A stretch of DNA of 64,000 bases, taken from contig CAVZCJ010000022.1 in NCBI GenBank assembly GCA_963773625.1, positions 1 to 64,000 on the forward strand, read 5' to 3'. Positions within the stretch are counted from its first letter, which is position 1, and each line of letters begins with the position of its first letter. Shown here in pieces: positions 19,745 through 26,845 of this stretch. Position numbers and translations under genes: made by a program. Under the pieces are notes generated by a model. It was not told the origin of the DNA and did no database searches. It saw only the letters and a list, made by a program, of their open reading frames with translations. This DNA comes from DATARH01 sp963773625. Its GTDB lineage: Bacteria; Pseudomonadota; Alphaproteobacteria; ATCC43930; CGMCC-115725.

Positions 19745-20278
19745 ATGACTTCCGACACCGAGCGGTTCGATATTGCCTATCTGGTGCTGAGCGGCACAAC
19801 GACCTCCGCGCGCTGCCCGGAGATTTTGCGCGGGCTGATCGGGCTGGGCTTTGCGACGGTGATCGCGCTGCCGACCCCGAACGCGAGCCGCACGATCGCA
19901 CCGCGCGAGCTGGCCGATGTCGCCGGCGCACAGGTGGTCGAGTCGTATTTTGATCTGGCGATCCGACCGAGGCCGCCGCGCGGCGTGGTGCTGTTCGCGC
20001 CGTGCAGCTTCAACTCGCTCAACAAGCTGGCGCACGGCATCGCCGACAATCTGCCGCTGTCGGTGGTCGCCGAAGCGATCGGGCGCGGCACCCCGGTGAT
20101 CGTCGGTCCGTCGCTCAACGCGCCGCTCTTGGCGCACCCGCAGGCGCAAGCATCGCTTCGCGTCTTACCGCACTGGGGCGTGACCATCGTGCCGCCGATC
20201 GATGACGGCGACGGCCCGCGCCTCGCACCAACCGAACAGCTGCTCGATGCCGTGCGGCCATACGTGCGGCGAGGCTGA
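19745..20278 (+). CDS. flavoprotein (UbiX/PPC decarboxylase-like fold)
   Basis: 177 residues with the flavoprotein-domain layout of PF02441: an N-terminal strand and nucleotide loop (VLSGTTTSARCPEIL), a central FAPCSFNSLNKLAHGIADNL segment equivalent to the APAxxNTxxKxAxGxADxL signature of phosphopantothenoylcysteine decarboxylase-like proteins, and VIVGPSLNAPLLAHP near the active site. It likely binds FMN and may act as a decarboxylase or prenyltransferase. Probably same transcript as the two upstream genes; role unknown. Confidence 0.82.
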   Translation: MTSDTERFDIAYLVLSGTTTSARCPEILRGLIGLGFATVIALPTPNASRTIAPRELADVAGAQVVESYFDLAIRPRPPRGVVLFAPCSFNSLNKLAHGIADNLPLSVVAEAIGRGTPVIVGPSLNAPLLAHPQAQASLRVLPHWGVTIVPPIDDGDGPRLAPTEQLLDAVRPYVRRG

Positions 20279-20282
20279 AGGA

Positions 20283-20447
20283 TCAGCCGCCGCCGAACGA
20301 GAAGATCGCCTGGCATATCCAGCCGACGATCCGCCACGGGAGAGACACGGGCACCGGCTCGGGCGGCGGCTTTTCGTCGAGCGCACGCTGCTCGGTCCAC
20401 TCGGGCGGCGAAGCAAGCGGCGACCCCGGATCCGGTAGGGCGTGCAT
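20283..20447 (-). CDS. 54-residue protein with C-terminal hydrophobic helix
   Basis: A small gene whose ATG lies two bases beyond the stop of the DUF971 gene, in the same direction. The product has a Pro/Glu-rich N-terminal half (SPPEWTEQ, KPPPEPVPVS) and a hydrophobic tail, WRIVGWICQAIFSFGGG. It may be a tail-anchored membrane peptide. The tight spacing and reading frame support it; the family is not known to me. Confidence 0.6.
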   Translation of the reverse strand: MHALPDPGSPLASPPEWTEQRALDEKPPPEPVPVSLPWRIVGWICQAIFSFGGG

Positions 20448-20449
20448 CG

Positions 20450-20821
20450 TCAGCGCCCCGGCTCGCGGCTAAGGCCCTTCTCCTTGAGCGCCTGAAGGTA
20501 GTTGCGCCAGCGCAGCGGTTGCTCGACCCCGAGTTGGTAGAGGTAGTCCCAGGAGAAGATGCCGGTGTCGTGCAGATCGTCGAACTTGATCCGCACCGCG
20601 TAATTGCCGACCGGCTCCAGCTCCATGATGCCGACATGAATGCGGCCGGGCACGGTGATCTTATGGCTCGGATCATGGCCCTGCACCTCGGCCGAGGGGC
20701 TTTCGACCCGCAGATATTCGGCGGGCAAGCTGAATTTCTTGCCGTCGTCGAACTCGATTTCGAGACGCTTCTCCGCGCGGATCAAGCGGAGCTGCACCGG
20801 CCAGGGGGCGCTTTTCGCCAT
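20450..20821 (-). CDS. DUF971 / GBBH-like N-terminal domain protein
   Basis: 123 residues matching the gamma-butyrobetaine-hydroxylase-like N-terminal domain (DUF971): LRLIRAEKRLEIEFDDGKKF, LPAEYLRVESPSAEVQGH and VRIKFDDLHDTGIFSWDYLY are its typical segments. Single-domain bacterial members are linked to iron-sulfur protein maturation or stand near fumarate/quinone functions; the exact role is uncertain. First gene of a two-gene transcript with the 54-residue protein. Confidence 0.88.
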   Translation of the reverse strand: MAKSAPWPVQLRLIRAEKRLEIEFDDGKKFSLPAEYLRVESPSAEVQGHDPSHKITVPGRIHVGIMELEPVGNYAVRIKFDDLHDTGIFSWDYLYQLGVEQPLRWRNYLQALKEKGLSREPGR

Positions 20822-20830
20822 TTACAAATT

Positions 20831-20909
20831 CGTCATTCCCGCGAAGGCGGGAGCCCAGGGCGAATGTTCAGTCGCTCGCCCCTGGGCCCCCGCCTTCGCG
20901 AGGGAGACG
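20831..20909. repeat. 79-bp REP-like palindromic repeat, copy 1
   Basis: An intergenic element that begins CGTCATTCCCGCGAAGGCGG and ends CTTCGCGAGGGAGACG. Its two halves pair into a long hairpin (the CCCGCGAAGGCGGGAGCCCA arm with its complement). Copy 2 at 21158-21236 has the same length and organisation. It separates the DUF971 gene from Trm112. Repeats of this type are dispersed REP elements of alphaproteobacteria. Confidence 0.85.
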
Positions 20910-20925
20910 GAGAAATGGGCAGAGC

Positions 20926-21132
20926 TCAAGGCGTTGCCTTGGCTTTCTCGTCGTCGCCGAGGCGGCGTGCCTCGTCGACCAGCATGATCGGGATGCCGTC
21001 GCGGATCGGGTAGGCAAGCCCGGCCTCGTCGCTGATCAGCTCCTGGGCGGCGCGATCGTAGCGCAGCGGCGCCTTGGTCAGCGGGCAGACGAGGATTTCG
21101 AGCAGCTTGGGATCGATTTCGAAAGAGTTCAT
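20926..21132 (-). CDS. Trm112 family protein
   Basis: A 68-residue protein with the Trm112/YcaR layout: FEIDPKLLEILVCPLTKAPL at the N-terminus, a beta stretch, and AYPIRDGIPIMLVDEAR at the C-terminus. The family members are small zinc-ribbon-like partners of methyltransferases; this one keeps one of the usual cysteines (LVCP) only, as many bacterial members do. It lies between two copies of the 79-bp repeat. Confidence 0.9.
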   Translation of the reverse strand: MNSFEIDPKLLEILVCPLTKAPLRYDRAAQELISDEAGLAYPIRDGIPIMLVDEARRLGDDEKAKATP

Positions 21133-21157
21133 CCATTTGCGGACACCGGTTCTAAAT

Positions 21158-21236
21158 CGTCTTTCCCGCGAAAGCGGGAACCCAGGGCAACCGTTCCAGC
21201 GCTCGCCTCTGGACCCCCGCTTGGGCGGGGGAGACG
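21158..21236. repeat. 79-bp REP-like palindromic repeat, copy 2
   Basis: Same length and order as copy 1 (20831-20909), beginning CGTCTTTCCCGCGAAAGCGG and ending GGGCGGGGGAGACG, with scattered substitutions, several of which keep the pairing. It lies upstream of the Trm112 gene and downstream of the Lon-N gene. Confidence 0.85.
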
Positions 21237-21259
21237 AGAAAAATATCGGCGATCAAAGT

Positions 21260-21919
21260 TCAATGCCGCGTCACGCCACCATTGGGGTCGGGCGCCGGCG
21301 GCGCGGTCGCGGTCATCGCAGTCATCTCGATCAGCGCAGTCAAAAGCCGGGCGCGCTCGCCGAGGGTCGGCGCCTCCAGCAGCGCCTGTTTCTCGTTGGG
21401 CGCAAACGGGCACATCATCGCGATCGAGGTAACCAGCGTTTCGCCCGGCGCCTTGTCGATCGCTTCCCAATTGGCCTCGACCTGGCGCTGCTGGAAGAAG
21501 GTGCGCAGGCCCGCCGTCAGGCGCGAGCGGTCGAAACCGTCCGGGTCGGTGTCGCGGTCGGCGGCGAAATCCTGCCAGTCGGCGACCACCCGGCGATAAC
21601 CGGAGAGCAGCGGCAGCTCCTCCTTGATGCGGAAGCGCGAGACGCCGGTGAGGGTGATGAGAAACCGCCCGTCCTCGGTCTCGGAGAAGCTGGTGATGCG
21701 CCCGGCGCAGCCGGTCTGATACACGGCCGGGTTCAACTCGCGGATCGGCGGGTCGGACGGCTGGACCATGCCAATCAGCCGCTCGCCACCCATCGCGTCG
21801 CGGGTCATCGCCAGATAGCGCGGCTCGAAAATGTTGAGCGGCAGCTGGCCGCGCGGCAGCAGCAAGACGCCGGTCAGCGGGAAGATCGGCAGGATATCGG
21901 GAAGCGGATCGCCCGGCAT
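21260..21919 (-). CDS. LON N-terminal-like substrate-binding domain protein
   Basis: 219 residues beginning LPDILPIFPLTGVLLLPRGQLPLNIFEPRY, the hallmark of the Lon N-terminal (PUA-like) domain, followed by GGERLIGMVQP and the helical tail. No ATPase or protease domain follows. It may act as a stand-alone substrate adaptor. It starts 2 bases after the stop of the thioredoxin-TPR gene, so the two form an operon, a pairing common in alphaproteobacteria. Confidence 0.92.
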   Translation of the reverse strand: MPGDPLPDILPIFPLTGVLLLPRGQLPLNIFEPRYLAMTRDAMGGERLIGMVQPSDPPIRELNPAVYQTGCAGRITSFSETEDGRFLITLTGVSRFRIKEELPLLSGYRRVVADWQDFAADRDTDPDGFDRSRLTAGLRTFFQQRQVEANWEAIDKAPGETLVTSIAMMCPFAPNEKQALLEAPTLGERARLLTALIEMTAMTATAPPAPDPNGGVTRH

Positions 21920-21921
21920 CG

Positions 21922-22845
21922 CTAGGAGAACATCAGCGACGACAGTTTGCGCCGCGAGCTGAGGGTCAGCGGGTCGGTCGCGCCCATGACCTCGAAGAAC
22001 TTGACGAGCTGCTTCCTCGCCGCCTCGTCGTTCCAGGCGCGGTCCTTACGGTAGAGGGTGAGGAGCTCGTCGATGCCCTCTTCGCGCTGGCCGGCGCCAA
22101 AGAGCGCGGTCGCCAGCTCGAAGCGGGCCTCGTGATCGTTTGCGTCCTTCTCCAGCCGGGCGCGGTATTTGTCCGACTCACCCATCGCCTTCTGCGCCTG
22201 CTCGGCCAGCTCCAGCGCTGAATGCGCCGCGGCGACCTCGGCATGATTGAGCTGCTCCCTCGGCACCCGCGAGAGCAGGTCCCGCGCGTTGGCAAAGTCG
22301 CCCTTGGCGGTCAACACGCGGGCGAGGCCGGCGAGTGCTTCGATGTTGTCGGCTTCGCGCTGCAACACCTGGCTGAAGATGCCGCCAGCGCTGTCGTAGT
22401 CGCCGCTCTGCAGCGCCTCCTTGGCCATCGCCATCGCCTCTTCGACCGGCGACGGCCCGGCGGGCCCGCCGAGCCGTTGGACGAACTGCTTGACCTGCGA
22501 CTCCGGCACCGCGCCGACAAAGGCATCGACCGGGCGGCCATCCTTGAAGGCGTAGACCGCCGGGATCGACTGGATGCGCATCTGCTGCGCGACTTCGGGG
22601 TTGTCGTCGATATTGAGCTTGACCATGCGCACCGCGCCATTGGCCGCGCGCACTGCCTTTTCGAGGATCGGACCCAATTGCTTGCAGGGCCCGCACCAGG
22701 GCGCCCAGAAATCGACCACGACCGGCTGCTCGAACGACGCATCCACGACCTCGGTCATAAAGGTCGCTGTGGTCACATCTTTTATCGGCGCCGCGGCGGC
22801 CGCCCCGTTTTCGGCCCCGCCGCCAATCATCATTTCGTCCGCCAT
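21922..22845 (-). CDS. thioredoxin-TPR co-chaperone (YbbN/CnoX type)
   Basis: 307 residues. The N-terminal thioredoxin domain has the active site WAPWCGPCKQ near residue 52 and the cis-Pro region SIPAVYAFKDG; the C-terminal half is TPR-like helices (ALQSGDYDSAGGIFSQVLQ and similar). This matches YbbN/CnoX, a redox-linked holdase that hands clients to GroEL or DnaK. The ATG at 22845 is chosen because GAGG stands five bases upstream; ATGs at 22884/22878 lack a site. Two CxxC cysteines are present, so it could be redox active, unlike the E. coli protein (SxxC). Confidence 0.92.
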   Translation of the reverse strand: MADEMMIGGGAENGAAAAAPIKDVTTATFMTEVVDASFEQPVVVDFWAPWCGPCKQLGPILEKAVRAANGAVRMVKLNIDDNPEVAQQMRIQSIPAVYAFKDGRPVDAFVGAVPESQVKQFVQRLGGPAGPSPVEEAMAMAKEALQSGDYDSAGGIFSQVLQREADNIEALAGLARVLTAKGDFANARDLLSRVPREQLNHAEVAAAHSALELAEQAQKAMGESDKYRARLEKDANDHEARFELATALFGAGQREEGIDELLTLYRKDRAWNDEAARKQLVKFFEVMGATDPLTLSSRRKLSSLMFS

Positions 22846-22921
22846 TCCCGCCTCGTCACCGGGTTTTGCTGACAACATGGACATAGGGGAACGCGATGAC
22901 AAGCGCCGCCGCGCACCCCGT

Positions 22922-23425
22922 TCAATCCTCGCGTTCCGGAATCGCAACGATGCGCGGAGAGTGGCCGCAGGCTTCAAGGAAGCGGACGAGGTCGCCGGGC
23001 GCGACCGCGGTGGTGCGGTCGTTTTCCAGCGGGTGATAGTTGAGCGGGTCGTGGTCGAGCATCGCTTGTTGCAGCACGACCGCGACGCGGCTCTCGGTGT
23101 CGTTGACCGCGGCGAACGGGGTGACGCTGCCGGGGCGTACGCCGAGCACCTCGTAGAGCAGCTCGGCCGAACCGAACGAGAAGCGCGGCGCAGGGAGCGC
23201 ATCGGCGAGCCGCTTCAGATCGACCCGGCACTCCTCGAGCGCAACGACGAGCCAGAGGCCGGCTTTCTTGTCCTTGAGGAAGAGGCTCTTGCAATGCCCG
23301 CCCGGCAGAGTGCCGCGCAGCGCCTTGGCCTCCTCCACGGTGAAGACCGGCGGATGGGTGTAGGTCTTGTGCGCGATGCGGAGTTCGTCCAGCCGGGCAA
23401 AGAGGTGATCGGGCGTAAGCGGCAT
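22922..23425 (-). CDS. YbaK/ProX-type aminoacyl-tRNA deacylase
   Basis: 167 residues of the YbaK/prolyl-tRNA editing fold: THPPVFTVEEAKALRG, the GGHCKSLFLKDKK segment with the conserved lysine, and PGSVTPFAAVND near the active site. It hydrolyses mischarged tRNA (the ProX group acts on Ala-tRNAPro). Start at MPLTPDHL (23425); a frame extension to 23461 is possible. It runs towards the thioredoxin gene on the same strand. Confidence 0.9.
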   Translation of the reverse strand: MPLTPDHLFARLDELRIAHKTYTHPPVFTVEEAKALRGTLPGGHCKSLFLKDKKAGLWLVVALEECRVDLKRLADALPAPRFSFGSAELLYEVLGVRPGSVTPFAAVNDTESRVAVVLQQAMLDHDPLNYHPLENDRTTAVAPGDLVRFLEACGHSPRIVAIPERED

Positions 23426-23524
23426 CAGCCAACGATGCGGCGCGGCGATACCGGCGCGCAAGTCTTGCGCGACCCTCCCCCCGATATGATATGCATCGCT
23501 CCCGGTGATATCCCACTGGCGGAC

Positions 23525-23599
23525 GCGGGCGTAGCTCAGGGGTAGAGCACAACCTTGCCAAGGTTGGGGTCGAGGGTTCGAATCCCTTCGCCCGCTCCA
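23525..23599 (+). tRNA. tRNA-Gly (GCC anticodon)
   Basis: A complete cloverleaf: acceptor arm GCGGGCG paired with CGCCCGC, D-loop AGCTCAGGGGTAGAGC, anticodon loop TTGCCAA (GCC at 23557-23559), T-arm GGGTTCGAATCCC, discriminator T and an encoded CCA at 23597-23599. It lies just upstream of the TIR-STAND operon. Confidence 0.97.
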
Positions 23600-23751
23600 A
23601 TTAGATCAACGATATATGACCTGATACAATTCGGCGTTGGCTGGCCCGCGATTAATCGCCCCGTTGGCGAACAATGGGCTGGGAACGAGAGCCTTTTCCC
23701 GGAATTATCAAGCGTTAAGCTTATGTTCGCGGATCGGGGTCGCGTCCACGC

Positions 23752-24834
23752 ATGGGGCAAGCGATTGATGGCGAGGACACTGTCGGGGCCAGATCGGTAC
23801 CCATTGGACGTCCCCTTGATGCTTTGCGGGTTGGGCTGAAGCACCCGTTTGCTCGTGGCATAGTGGCCTTCATGGCGTGTTGGTTCTTGTCCGCGTGCGT
23901 GGAGGCCGATGTAGCGCCCCGATCGGCGTTGACAATTTCGGAGCCGGGATCCGATCTCATAGGCCGCGCGGTGGTTTCTCCCGTCGAAGAGCGCATCCGC
24001 GTTCGCGGGGACGGGCGCGAGATCCCCGCGATCGTTCTGCTCCCTGACGATTACGGCACCCGAGCGGACTACCCGCTTGTCCTCGCCATACACAATTTCG
24101 GCGGCGGACCCCGGCGCATCGCGGGCATGATGGAGGCGGAGCGCCTGCGCAAGGCGGGCAATATTGTGATCGTGCCCCAGGCAGCGGGTGTTCCCCTGCT
24201 GGATTGGCAGGGCCCGGGAATCACGCTTGGCCTCTCTCGCCAAGATGAAGACGGTCGCCCGATCGACGACGTCGTTGGCTTGATCAAGCTGCTCGACGTG
24301 GCGAGAGGGCTCTACCGCATCGATACCCGCAACATAAATCTGGCCGGGTTCTCGCAAGGCGCGACGCTTGCGTTGGAACTGGCGCGGCAGTTGGAACTGC
24401 GGCGCGCCGGGAGCGTTCGCCGCGTCTTTGCGGTGGCCGGGAGTGTTGTTCGCGCCGACGAAAAGAGCCTGGGCTTCCCGCAAACCGACATTATCCACTA
24501 CGAACCCGGCCGGAACACGCTGCAGCGCCTGGCCAACTGGCGGACGGGCGAGCCGGCCGAGACCGACTTCATTCCGACGATCATCGCTGCCAAGGGTTGC
24601 AGTCTGCGCGAGCACATTTCAGCCGATGGCGTCGATACCCAGATTTATGACTGCCGCGATGGCACCTCGGTCACTCGCATTTACGAGCAGTACGGCGAGC
24701 ATGCCTGGCCCGGGCAGCCGGCCGAATACGATATCTGGCTGCTCGGCAGCGGTTCGATCTCTCGCCTCAAGTTCACCGATCTGATGATCCGGGCGATCGC
24801 CGCGCCCGACGTTCAGTCCGTCGCCCGGAAATGA
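23752..24834 (+). CDS. lipoprotein alpha/beta serine hydrolase, operon with TIR-STAND
   Basis: 360 residues. A hydrophobic stretch ends in the lipobox FLSAC (Cys near residue 49), so the protein is probably exported and lipid-anchored. The mature part is an alpha/beta hydrolase of the polyhydroxybutyrate depolymerase/LpqC type: oxyanion loop IHNFGGGPRR, nucleophile elbow GFSQGA, and a late histidine in GEHAWPG. The N-terminal 25 residues before the signal are unusually long, so a later start (for example the TTG encoding residue 25) may be right. Its stop overlaps the ATG of the TIR-STAND gene (ATGA), so the two are co-translated. Linking a secreted hydrolase to an intracellular TIR protein is unusual. 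Confidence 0.82.
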   Translation: MGQAIDGEDTVGARSVPIGRPLDALRVGLKHPFARGIVAFMACWFLSACVEADVAPRSALTISEPGSDLIGRAVVSPVEERIRVRGDGREIPAIVLLPDDYGTRADYPLVLAIHNFGGGPRRIAGMMEAERLRKAGNIVIVPQAAGVPLLDWQGPGITLGLSRQDEDGRPIDDVVGLIKLLDVARGLYRIDTRNINLAGFSQGATLALELARQLELRRAGSVRRVFAVAGSVVRADEKSLGFPQTDIIHYEPGRNTLQRLANWRTGEPAETDFIPTIIAAKGCSLREHISADGVDTQIYDCRDGTSVTRIYEQYGEHAWPGQPAEYDIWLLGSGSISRLKFTDLMIRAIAAPDVQSVARK

Positions 24835-26843
24835 GTTCCGAGCCGACCATCGACGCTTCCACGGCACTGGCGCCACGCCAAGGCGCGGCGATCTTCGAAA
24901 GCTATGGCTGGGCGGACGCGGGCGACATCGCGCAGCAACTCAAGACCTCGCTGGAAGCGGCCGGGTACGAGGTTTGGATCGACCGCGAGCATCTGCGCCC
25001 CGACGACGAGCATTTCTGGCTGGCGCTCGAGGCGGCGCTCAACCACTGCTCGCTGGTCGTCGCGCTGCTCAGTCCGCACTCGGTGCGGCTCGACGGCGAG
25101 CGCGGTACCCCGCACGGCGCCAGCGTGTGCCATTACGAGCTGATGCTCGCGGTGCGCAAGGACAAGCCGGTGCTGCCAGTCGTCGTCATCGATTGCAATA
25201 CGCCGCTGGCGATCATTCGCTACGAGCCGTTTCGCTTCACCGACTGGCGCGCCTCGCCCGGTGCGTACCGCGAGGGTGTCAGTGAAATCCTTCGCGCGCT
25301 CGAGCAAATTCGCTCCGGCGACAAGCGCTACGTCATCTATGTCGACAAGCTGGCGCCCTATGATTTCTTCGCCGAGCTGAAGACCGGCGCCGGCACCTTC
25401 ACCGGGCGGGAGTGGGTGCTGGCGCGGATCGAGGAGTGGCTCCCCGGCAATCGCCGGTGTTTTCTGATCGAGGCCGAGTCGGGCAGCGGCAAGACCGCGC
25501 TCATCGCCGAGATGGTTCGCCGCAACGACGGTGGGCGGGTGCTTGCCTATCACTTCTGCAACGCGTTGAAGCCGGACACAGTCAATCCCCGGCTCTTCGT
25601 GCGCTTCATCGCGGCGATGCTGTGCGGGACGGTTTCCGCCTACGCCGAGCGCCTGCGGCGCAGCGAGGAACTGGTTGGCGCGCTCAAGAGCAACGACCCC
25701 ACGACGATGCTCTCGCAGGGCGTGCTCGCCGCGCTGCACAGCATCCCCATGGACGGAACGCGCTACATCCTCGTTGACGCGCTCGACGAGGCGGTCGGCG
25801 GGCCCGAGACTGGCAATCAAATCACGATCCCGCAGCTGCTGGCACAGGCCAGCGAGGACTTTCCGCCTTGGCTCAAGCTGATTGCGACAACGCGCCGTGA
25901 CGGCCGCGTGCTGCCGCTGTTCCAGAACGCCGAGCGGTGTTTCCTGGGAGAGGCGGTCGCAGCGCAGCGCGCGGACGTACTCAGCTATGTCGAACAGCGC
26001 TTCGCCGAGCTCAGTCTCGGTAGCGTCCCCGGATTACCGGAGGCCGATCGGGGCCGGGCAGCGGCGACGCTCGCCGAGCGCGCCGCGGGCAATTTTCAAT
26101 ATGCCGATACGGTGCTCAACGAGCTGCGCAACGGTGAGTGCGAGCTGGGCGAGCTCGATCATTTGCCGGCCGAGCTTGGCAACCTCTATTACCGCTTCGC
26201 CGATCGGCGGTTTCCCGATATCGCGAGTTTTCGTGCGCCGCGGGCCATCCTGAGTGTGCTGCTCGCAGCCCGCGAACCGTTGACCCGCGCCCAACTCGAG
26301 ACGGTCACTGGGCTCGATACCGAGCAGATAAACCCCGTTCTCGACACGCTCAGCTGCTTTCTGACCTGGGATACCGGGGCCGGTGCCGATCGGGTCTATC
26401 GTGCGGCGCACAAATCCATCAGTGACTGGCTGCAGGCGCCGCCGACGGAGTTCGATCGCTTCAAGATCGATCTGAAGCCGGGCCGCGAGGCTCTGCTCGC
26501 CCATTGCAAGGAGTGGAAGCTCCATCGCGAGCCCTACGCGCTCACGCATCTCGTCGCACATCTGTTGGAGACGAACGATGCAGCCGGCGCGCTCGCCGCC
26601 ATTCGCGATGGGTTGTTCGTCGTGCGTCACCTGCTACTCGATCCGCTCCTCGACGTCGGCGACAGCCGCGACGTGACCGCCGCGCTGATCGCGCTGCAGG
26701 ACAAGGGCGCGGTCGTATCACTGGCCCGTACCGACAATGTCTGGCAGCGCGACGGCGTCGCCGCGGCGCTCGCGACCGCGCCGCCGAGCGCCGACACCTT
26801 TGTCGACGAAGTGGTCAACGCCTTGCTGCAAATCGCGGGATAG
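24831..26843 (+). CDS. TIR domain-STAND (NACHT-like) NTPase
   Basis: 670 residues. Residues about 19-155 are a TIR domain: IFESYGWAD first strand, GYEVWIDREHLRP, and VCHYELMLA, where Glu103 sits in the place of the NADase catalytic glutamate of SARM1-type TIRs. From about 190 a STAND NTPase follows: FTGREWVLARIEEWL lead-in, Walker A ESGSGKT (Lys221), Walker B YILVDALDEA (Asp316), then a winged-helix segment around 470-550 (REPLTRAQLETVTGLD). Only about 100 helical residues remain after it, with no WD40/TPR sensor array. By family knowledge, such proteins sense a trigger through a C-terminal array, oligomerise, and let TIR degrade NAD+. The array appears to be the next gene. Confidence 0.9.
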   Translation: MSSEPTIDASTALAPRQGAAIFESYGWADAGDIAQQLKTSLEAAGYEVWIDREHLRPDDEHFWLALEAALNHCSLVVALLSPHSVRLDGERGTPHGASVCHYELMLAVRKDKPVLPVVVIDCNTPLAIIRYEPFRFTDWRASPGAYREGVSEILRALEQIRSGDKRYVIYVDKLAPYDFFAELKTGAGTFTGREWVLARIEEWLPGNRRCFLIEAESGSGKTALIAEMVRRNDGGRVLAYHFCNALKPDTVNPRLFVRFIAAMLCGTVSAYAERLRRSEELVGALKSNDPTTMLSQGVLAALHSIPMDGTRYILVDALDEAVGGPETGNQITIPQLLAQASEDFPPWLKLIATTRRDGRVLPLFQNAERCFLGEAVAAQRADVLSYVEQRFAELSLGSVPGLPEADRGRAAATLAERAAGNFQYADTVLNELRNGECELGELDHLPAELGNLYYRFADRRFPDIASFRAPRAILSVLLAAREPLTRAQLETVTGLDTEQINPVLDTLSCFLTWDTGAGADRVYRAAHKSISDWLQAPPTEFDRFKIDLKPGREALLAHCKEWKLHREPYALTHLVAHLLETNDAAGALAAIRDGLFVVRHLLLDPLLDVGDSRDVTAALIALQDKGAVVSLARTDNVWQRDGVAAALATAPPSADTFVDEVVNALLQIAG

Positions 26844-26845
26844 AA

